DNA of 64,000 bases from Cylindrodendrum hubeiense (taxonomy: Eukaryota > Ascomycota > Sordariomycetes > Hypocreales > Nectriaceae). A program made the translations under genes and the position numbers. Shown here piece after piece: positions 57,841-64,000 of the stretch (the stretch's first letter is position 1; every line of letters starts with the position of its first letter). Under the pieces are notes generated by a model. It was not told the DNA's origin. It did not search any database and was given only the letters and a program-made list of their open reading frames with translations. The DNA is taken from NCBI GenBank assembly GCA_014621425.1, contig JAANBB010000049.1, forward strand, positions 62,001-126,000. The letters run 5' to 3'.

Positions 57841-59395
57841 TTATGTCGAGCCGCTGTTGTCGGCGCACGAAAAAGCAGAGCTAATCTCGCCGCTCGCGTA
57901 CGCATCAATGACCTGCTGAATCACTCCATATGTTCCGCCGACAGTCAAGAATGACGCCAACGCAATCAGAACCCAGTGCAACCAGTAGATGACCACTTGA
58001 CCCAGCGATCCCGTTCGGTACTCCTTGTGATCAAAGATCCAGAGGTATCCCGGCAGACCCAGGGCTAGAGGCGCAAAGGTCAAGCTGCCAGCCAGCGCCA
58101 ACAGGTAGTTGAAGATGGGGATACCAGAGGCCAGCAGGAAGGATACAATGCTCATGGATCCCGTGCAGCCCAGCCAGACGCTCCAGTGGATGACCGAGTT
58201 CTTCTGCAGATGTTCCGAGTTGCGTAGCAGGCGAACGAACATGTACTTGGCTGCGACGTGGATGTAGAGGCATGCGCTGACAAGAAGACCGATCAAACCA
58301 ACACCATACGACACCTTCTTGATGGTGCCACCGGCGCTGCCCAGCGAAGGAGACGCGACCCACTGACCACACCACTTGTAGACGACTAAGCTGAAGCACA
58401 GGTAGCTGGCGCCGACGAAACCCATGCACAGGTAGACGGCCTTGTTGTAGTCTCGGGGCTTGCGCATCTCCGAGATGACAGGCAAAAACGCGGAGGTTCC
58501 GGCGCTGGAGCAGAAGATGGATGCTACAGATGTGATTCCCGCAACGAAGGACGGGTGGCCGATGACATGGTAGCCCAGGTCAAAGTCGCCGGTTTGCGGT
58601 GCGGCAGCTGGGCGATCGATGGTGGTGACTCCGACACTACAAGGAAGAAGATGTCAGTTAGCCAAGTTCATGATTCAACATTCCTCTCAACGGGTTGCTT
58701 ACACGACGATGAAGACGGCCACGAAGACGGAGATGAATCCAATCCAGGTCAGCCACGCAATCTTCTCGAACTTGCGCACGCTGGCCAGGATGAAGACCAT
58801 GACGGTGGCGACCAGCATGAAGTAGTTGGTGCAAATGGCGTGGTCTGACAGCGCATTGAGAGCCACCGACGAGCCAAACACGCCCGAGGCGCCAACAATG
58901 GCAAATGTAACCAGGAAGACGATGCCCACAATCTCACGCATCCACTTGCCGCCAACAACCTCGGCCATATCTGCGATTGAGTGGCATCCTGCGTGCGAGT
59001 TGCGGAAGTTGCCCTGCACGATGGCGTAGTATGTGTTGAGGATCTGCCAGCCGATCACGTTGATGGCGCCGGGCAAGGCGCCCAGCACGTACATGGACGA
59101 GGGGATGGTGAGGACACCAGTGGCGAAGATGACTGTGAAGTGTTGTCAGCGGGTGAACATCTTCTCATAGAACGAGAATGGGCTGGATATCGAGGAAATG
59201 CATACCCTTCAGGAAAATGACGGCTGTGTGGATCCAGCCGACGGTTCGGAAGTCCACAGTTCCTTCGCCGCGCTTGAAGACCTCAAAAGCATCGTCGTTC
59301 TCAACCTTGCCGGCATCGACACTGCTGCTGCTGCTGTTGCGGCCCTGGGCAGGGGTGATGGCGTCCACGCCCTTCTCAGAGGCAGTTACAGCCAT
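57841..59395 (-). CDS. mtr-like neutral amino-acid transporter (AAAP family)
   Basis: Three exons (59395-59206, 59132-58703, 58636-57841) give 471 residues with about 11 membrane segments. It belongs to the Aa_trans (AAAP/AVT) family and most resembles fungal methyltryptophan-resistance (mtr) permeases: a cytosolic N-terminus with FEVFKRGEGTVDFRTVGW, first helix region VIFLKGVIFATGVLTIPSSM, then HSIADMAEVVGGKWMREI, and VISEMRKPRDYNKAVYLCMG, the typical family segment with conserved lysine and tyrosine. The ATG at 59395 is the first ATG of the frame. Splice junctions restore FLKG/VIFATG and VFIVV/VGVTTIDRP. Its upstream region carries eight copies of the GTTGGAG-type motif (59757-60036). Confidence 0.88.
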
Positions 59396-60462
59396 CGTCA
59401 AATCCGGAGGTTTTGCCGACTTGAAAATATGCAAACGAGTCCAAGTAGCCAATTATTCGCAAGAGAGACTGTGGCGAGGAGGTATTGAGCTGATCTGTTT
59501 CATCCAGGAAATGTGATCATCGGCCCTGGGGGTTATTATAGGATATATGGATGAGAACAGGGAATGCCTAGGATGCTGAGTTGCGCTGGAGTGCCTTGCA
59601 CATCTTCGCCAATCCAGTGTCACCCTTGAACTGGTGACCAAAGGCTAAGATAAGCCATCTGGGGTTTTAGCGCGTTCTGGACGGCCTGATGGACGCATGG
59701 TTCCTGATACCGCTAGGTTCGCGGTGGAGATGTTACGCTTTGAGGGGTTGATAGTGTTGGAGTACATTTGTAGAGTTGGAGGCTAGAGTCTCCGGTTGGA
59801 GACTAGTGGAGAGCCCTTGGGGTCGTTGGAGCAAGTTTGATTGCAAACACCTCCAACAAATATGGATTGGAGACAAGATATGCTCTTCCAAGAAGTCCGT
59901 GCCTTGATATCTACGGATAGTCGATGTTGGAGATTCATTCTAGATTGCTGATTAGATGCCGGCGTTACTCGGGGTATTGACTCAATACATGTGACCAACT
60001 CACCCCAACTGCTCATAATCTAGATCTTTACTCCAACCCCAATGGATCTTGATTTTGAAGCTCTTGGCAGGTCGGAGGCGATAGAGCTTATCGTGGGGTA
60101 TCACTGGGCGACATTGATAGAACGATATGCTGACTGAACAATCATCCTGTGTGGCCATATGTTGAGGCCAACCGCGGATTCCAAGTCGAGAGACAAGATT
60201 ACCTGGTGACCAAAACAGGACTAAGGTAGATCAAATAAGTTGCTGGTGAGAGCAAGCAGTGGTCAAAACGCATGTTAAGATTCGAGTTTAAAGATACGTA
60301 CTCTGGGAGTAGAAGCTGAAGGATGGTGAAGACTTGTGGATAAGAACGAGAGAGAACGAGATTCAACGGTCACGATTAGACACAATGAGGGATTGCCAAT
60401 CATATCAGAGTAGCCAATTCATATCAAACATAATTTTATTATACAGACATTGACATTAATCA
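59396..60462. other. Intergenic region upstream of the transporter
   Basis: About 1.07 kb between the start of the transporter gene and the stop of the deacetylase gene, both on the minus strand. It contains a dense motif cluster described separately and no coding frame. Confidence 0.55.
59757..60036. promoter_or_regulatory. Cluster of eight TTGGAG/CTCCAA motifs
   Basis: TTGGAG occurs at 59757, 59776, 59796, 59826, 59867 and 59927, and its complement CTCCAA at 59851 and 60031. Two pairs form inverted repeats: CTCCAA-N10-TTGGAG (59851-59872) and AGTCTCC-GGTT-GGAGACT (59787-59804). The cluster lies 360-640 bases upstream of the transporter ATG. About 0.14 chance hits of a 6-mer on both strands would be expected in this length. 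It probably binds a transcription factor, perhaps of the zinc-cluster type, but that is inference. Confidence 0.55.
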
Positions 60463-61587
60463 TCACTTCTTCAAAATGGCACCCGCAGCGGCCGGCATCA
60501 ACGCTCCAGGCGCTGGCTTGTTCTTGCTCTTAAACTCGTCCGCCATCTCCGCCATCGTCACGAACTCGACACCCTCGTGCTTTTTGAAGTGCTCGATAAG
60601 TCTGTAAAGCCAACAGTGTCAGCAACCTGTTCATCAAACAATTGAGCCTTTCCCAAGAAACTTACCTCTCGTGCATCAACAGGGCATGCGGCCGCCCTGA
60701 CACGTCAGGGTGGACTGTCATGGGGAAGATAAACTCGTCGTACTCGCGGTAAAAGTAGTCGAAGTGGTCGCGCCAAATATCCTCGACGTCGCGCGCATTG
60801 ACGAAACCATGACTGTTGGGCGCCGCCTTGATGAACATCATGGGTGGGAGGTCATCAAGATACCAGTTAGTGGGAATTTCGACTAGGCCCGTGTCGGTAC
60901 CGCTGACCAGCGGCTTCATCCACTCCTCGGCCTTCTTGGTGTAGTCGATCTTGGTCCATGACTCGCCCGTGTTGAGATAGTAAGGTTGGCAATCGTGGTG
61001 CGCCATGCTGTGGTCGTATTCGATGCCGTAGTCAAGGAGGAGCTGTGCACCCTCGCCGCTAGTCTCCCACCTGTAGAGATTGACATGTTAGACGATGCTG
61101 TGAGAGGACAGTTGGGGGAGAAGCTCACCAAGGCGCGACGCTTCCTCGGGGCGTTTTGCCTCCGCAGAAATCCGTCAACTGCCGGTATGTTTTATCCAGG
61201 ACATCGCGCTGTTGTTCAATCGTCATGTCGGTCGGGTTCTCGTGTGAATATCCGTGCAAGCCAATCTCATGGCCAGCGTCTCTCACAGCCGCCATGTCCT
61301 CTGGGAAGGTATCTAGGCTGTGGCCAGGGATGAACCAGGTCGTCTTAATCTTGTACTTGTCGAACAGCTTCAGCAGCCGTTGCGTGCCCACCGTGCCGGC
61401 GAAGATACCTGTGTCGGGCCATTGTGGTTAGTCAATTGTATCACTGGGGGAGCTTCCCACCGCTGGAGAGAGGAGACAAACCTCTGCTAATATCGTTTGG
61501 CGAGTCTTCGCCGCCATAAGAGCCGAGCCAGCCGGCGACGGCATCAACGTCGACGCCGTAGCTAATGAGGACGCGCTTCTTGCCCAT
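60463..61587 (-). CDS. Cytosolic polysaccharide-deacetylase fold hydrolase (PgdA/PuuE-like)
   Basis: Four exons (61587-61482, 61408-61129, 61070-60666, 60601-60463) give 309 residues. The protein has the NodB-type deacetylase fold. The N-terminal [16 protein letters not shown] has the metal-binding aspartates, [14 protein letters not shown] supplies the two metal-binding histidines, and [14 protein letters not shown] is the conserved arginine/tryptophan region restored by splicing. The layout and length match the Helicobacter PgdA, PuuE allantoinase and cyclic-imide hydrolase group rather than secreted fungal chitin deacetylases, and there is no signal peptide. It therefore probably acts in the cytosol on a small amide or imide; the substrate is unknown. 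It is divergent from the zinc alcohol dehydrogenase with 495 bases between the starts. Confidence 0.88.
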
Positions 61588-62082
61588 TGTCAACTTTGTG
61601 ATCTGGTAAAAATCTAAGAATTGATCTAGTTGCGAAGCACCAGAGAGCAGGATCAGGAGCAGGGAGTCGAGAGCAGGGGAAATATGTCAAGTCCAAGATG
61701 CGGGGTGCTAGTCGTTTCGTCGGCAATGGCAGCTCTTATGATCACGATGCGCACACGAAGCTAGACTGAGTCAAGGCCAATCCGTATCCATCACTAAGCC
61801 CATGACGGTCGCAGGATCTGGGTGCATCGCGGGGCATTGAGTTGGAGCTTAATGCGCGTATCAGTTGGAGGCTTGGATAAGCTCCACGCTACTGTTGGAG
61901 TCGTTAACACCAATGATAGCCAAGTCGACGACGTCGGTTGAATGGAACGTAGAGTCACAATGTCGTATCAGCAAATCGCCTGACATGATTTGATCGGCAA
62001 TGGCGGATTATAATGATAATGAGTATTAATCTCGTACCCGATTTACATAGTGGGAAGACTGAACCATCATCAAGCCTGCAAG
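61588..62082. promoter_or_regulatory. Divergent promoter region of the deacetylase and alcohol dehydrogenase
   Basis: A 495-base region between two divergent ATGs. Three direct copies of TTGGAG lie within 59 bases in its centre (61842-61900). Confidence 0.5.
61842..61900. promoter_or_regulatory. Three TTGGAG motifs in the divergent promoter
   Basis: TTGGAG starts at 61842, 61865 and 61895, each preceded by G (GTTGGAG). The group sits 255-313 bases from the deacetylase ATG and 183-241 bases from the dehydrogenase ATG, a fitting place for a shared control element. Confidence 0.5.
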
Positions 62083-63290
62083 ATGCCTGTCAACCAGCAA
62101 ATACCGCTGCAGATGAAAGCGGCACAAATCCGTGAGGTGTGTTTGCTCTGAAGCTTAGAGTTTTAGTCCATGTTAACAGCGCAACAGTACAACAAACCAT
62201 ACGAGCTGGTCTCAATCGAAGTGCCCAAGATCCCAGATCATGAGCTCCTTCTCAGGGTTTATGCAGCAGGCTTCTGCCACTCGGATCTTCAAGTGCTCCA
62301 TGGCCAATTCGCATGCAAACTGCCCATGATACCATCCCACGAGCCTGCCGGTGTGATTGTACAGGTTGGTCCGAAATGCAGCGGCTCCTGGAAGGAAGGC
62401 GACCGGGTAGGCGCGTTGAATTTTAAGAATGCGTGTTCTCAGTGCACCGGATGTGCGTTGGCGCTGCGGCGTCACAACAAGCTGGATCCGAGGATTTGCG
62501 AGAATCGTGAGATGGCTGGGTTCAAGAACGATGGGTGCTTCGCAGAGTACATGGTTGTCGACCCAGCTACCACGGTTTTGTTACCAGAGTCTCTACCGTT
62601 TGACCAAGCCGCGCCGCTGATGTGCGCTGGAGTAAGTCTCATCTCAATAAACATCACCCATGCGAGAAGTAGAGAAACTAAGGATGGAAATAAAAGGCAA
62701 CCGTATGGGGAGCACTCGAAAAAGCAACAGCAACCCTCGAGTCGGGCGCCGTCGTCGCGATAGTAGGAATAGGAGGCCTCGGGCACCTCGGAATACAATT
62801 TTCCAAGGCGATGGGGTATCGCACAATTGCCATTGACACCCGAGAAGCTGCGAGATCACTCGCGAGCGAAGTACCAGCCGGTTTGTCACCGGATCTTGTC
62901 ATCGACTCGACCTCGAGCGAGGCCGCCGCCGCCCAGATACTCGAATTTACACAAGGCGAAGGAATCGCCGCTGCAATTGTCTGCACCGATTCTCTTGATG
63001 TCAACTCCTGGGCATTGACACTCTTGCGCTTTGGGGGAGTCATGGTGGCTCTTGGGTTACCTCCGGAGCAATGGCGATTTGATCCCAGCATAATGGTATT
63101 CCGCGAGCTGGTCATCATGGGGAGCTACGTTGCGAGCGCCGATTCTGTCAGGAGGATGATGGAAGTGGTAGAGAGGAGTGGCGTTAGATCTCATGTTACC
63201 ATTGTCGCATTCAGCGACATCCCTACAATCGTAGAATCATACCAGGATGGGGCGTTCAAGGGTAGACTAGTCGTCCAGGTAGCTGAGTAG
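62083..63290 (+). CDS. Zinc-dependent alcohol dehydrogenase (MDR family)
   Basis: Three exons (62083-62136, 62188-62631, 62697-63290) give 363 residues. The enzyme is a class of NAD(P)-dependent, zinc-containing medium-chain alcohol dehydrogenase. The spliced N-terminus reads MKAAQIRE/YNKPYELVSI, which fixes the first intron (51 nt). The catalytic zinc site has AAGFCHSDLQ and SHEPAGVIVQVG, and the structural-zinc cysteines are CSQCTGC plus the later ICENREMAGF. The Rossmann motif is VVAIVGIGGLGHLGIQFSKA, with an aspartate (AIDTRE) at the end of the second strand that suggests NAD(H). The usual alcohol or aldehyde substrate cannot be told. A co-regulated role with the deacetylase is inferred. 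Confidence 0.9.
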
Positions 63291-64000
63291 CATGTTATGA
63301 TAAGTAATCAGAGTCCAACGATTGACGCATCAAACCCAGTTTTTCTCAAGAGTCAATAGTGGCGCCAGGTTGCCAGCATCGCCTTCTCAACCCAATCTAA
63401 AAGCTGAGGATTTGGTGTCTAACTAGTCTCCCAAGTAACCGGATTGTATTTCCGATTCGAAGCGACCCCGAAGCTCGCGACCGAGTAACTCACTCTACGG
63501 CCAAGCCGGACATCTCCAAATCCGAATTTCCCGAACATGTCTTGGGGTCTTTGTGCTCCAATTCACGGCACACTTATCGCGTGGTCTTACTCATGACAAT
63601 CTCAACGACTGCAGATATCCTGATAATCGTCCACAAACCTATTGGTTACTAGATCAGACCCCTACCCCAGACCCATCTTAGCCGTTTATCTGGGGAAATT
63701 GTTTCCGAGACACGTCAATGGACAGGTGGAACCGTGTCATTTTGGGGTACATTTGATAGATCATCTTGGAGTGGAGACAGACTTATCAATGACCCCAACC
63801 GCCTCCAACTCATCGCATCCTCCAACACTCCACTCTCTGCCGATCCCTTGCAACTCCATTTCGTGAAATCGCGAATGTCACGTTAAGAGATGTCGGAGTC
63901 ATGTGTCATGCCCAGTTTCTTAGCAATGATACCCGCAATTCGGATGGTTCAAATTAAGCCGTTACATAGAAAGGGTCGGGAATTGAAGGCCGATATCTTG
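63291..64000. other. Right-end intergenic region
   Basis: About 710 bases after the dehydrogenase stop with no gene. Five further TTGGAG/CTCCAA copies occur (63514, 63556, 63766, 63803, 63820), the last three close together. The region could be the promoter of a gene beyond the window. Confidence 0.45.
63766..63825. promoter_or_regulatory. Third TTGGAG/CTCCAA cluster
   Basis: TTGGAG at 63766 and CTCCAA at 63803 and 63820 lie within 60 bases; the first and second are in opposite orientation. This repeats the pattern of the two clusters to the left. Confidence 0.4.

Noticed and set aside
62137..62166. 30-base first intron of the alcohol dehydrogenase ending at TTTTAG
   Set aside because: It is too short for a fungal intron and gives an odd insertion. 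The AG at 62186-62187 gives a 51-base intron and the family-typical MKAAQIRE/YNKPYE.
1..64000. CRISPR arrays, rRNA genes, intact transposons, biosynthetic megasynthases
   Set aside because: I looked for spaced repeats, transposase or reverse-transcriptase motifs and PKS/NRPS core motifs and found none.

Overview
The window is nuclear DNA of a filamentous ascomycete, most likely a sordariomycete such as a member of the Hypocreales. The evidence is short GT-AG introns (mostly 50-100 nt) with CTAAC/CTGAC-like branch sites, strong C-ending codon preference in highly expressed genes, long GC-rich intergenic stretches, and Pezizomycotina-type gene content. Species cannot be fixed from the sequence alone. 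I rebuilt exon structures by hand, and in every spliced model below the reading frame closes exactly.

Left part (0-14 kb): a poly(ADP-ribose) glycohydrolase-like gene, a secreted PL1 pectate lyase, a bacterial-type M4 metalloprotease with a doubled propeptide motif, a free-standing Sec63 module of the meiotic helicase Mer3/Hfm1, and a GPI-anchored protein with four cysteine-rich modules. This part looks like accessory or secretome territory, with 1-2 kb gene-free spacers.

Middle (14-40 kb): a 742-residue fungal membrane protein of unknown role, mitochondrial stomatin-like protein 2 divergent from the ubiquitin E2 variant Mms2, a large disordered protein, a 7.4 kb gene-poor stretch, an amino-acid permease, a second gene-poor stretch of 4.7 kb, and a flavoprotein/ankyrin-like fusion.

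Right part (40-59 kb): a housekeeping block with ribose-phosphate pyrophosphokinase, Mon2, glutamine-dependent NAD+ synthetase (22 exons in my model), the tRNA 2'-O-methyltransferase Trm7, a GNAT acetyltransferase, a small GPI-anchored protein and an mtr-like amino-acid transporter.

Right end (59-64 kb): the mtr-like transporter, a cytosolic PgdA/PuuE-type deacetylase and a zinc alcohol dehydrogenase are linked by dense clusters of the motif GTTGGAG/CTCCAAC in their intergenic regions. One run has eight copies in 280 bp. This looks like an undescribed co-regulated cluster that continues past the right edge, and it is the most novel signal I see. Other strong points are the microexon-rich NAD+ synthetase, the 9-nt microexon in the PRPP synthetase, the orphan Sec63 module, and the flavoprotein fusion with altered catalytic motifs. 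No CRISPR array, rRNA, intact transposon or confident tRNA was found.
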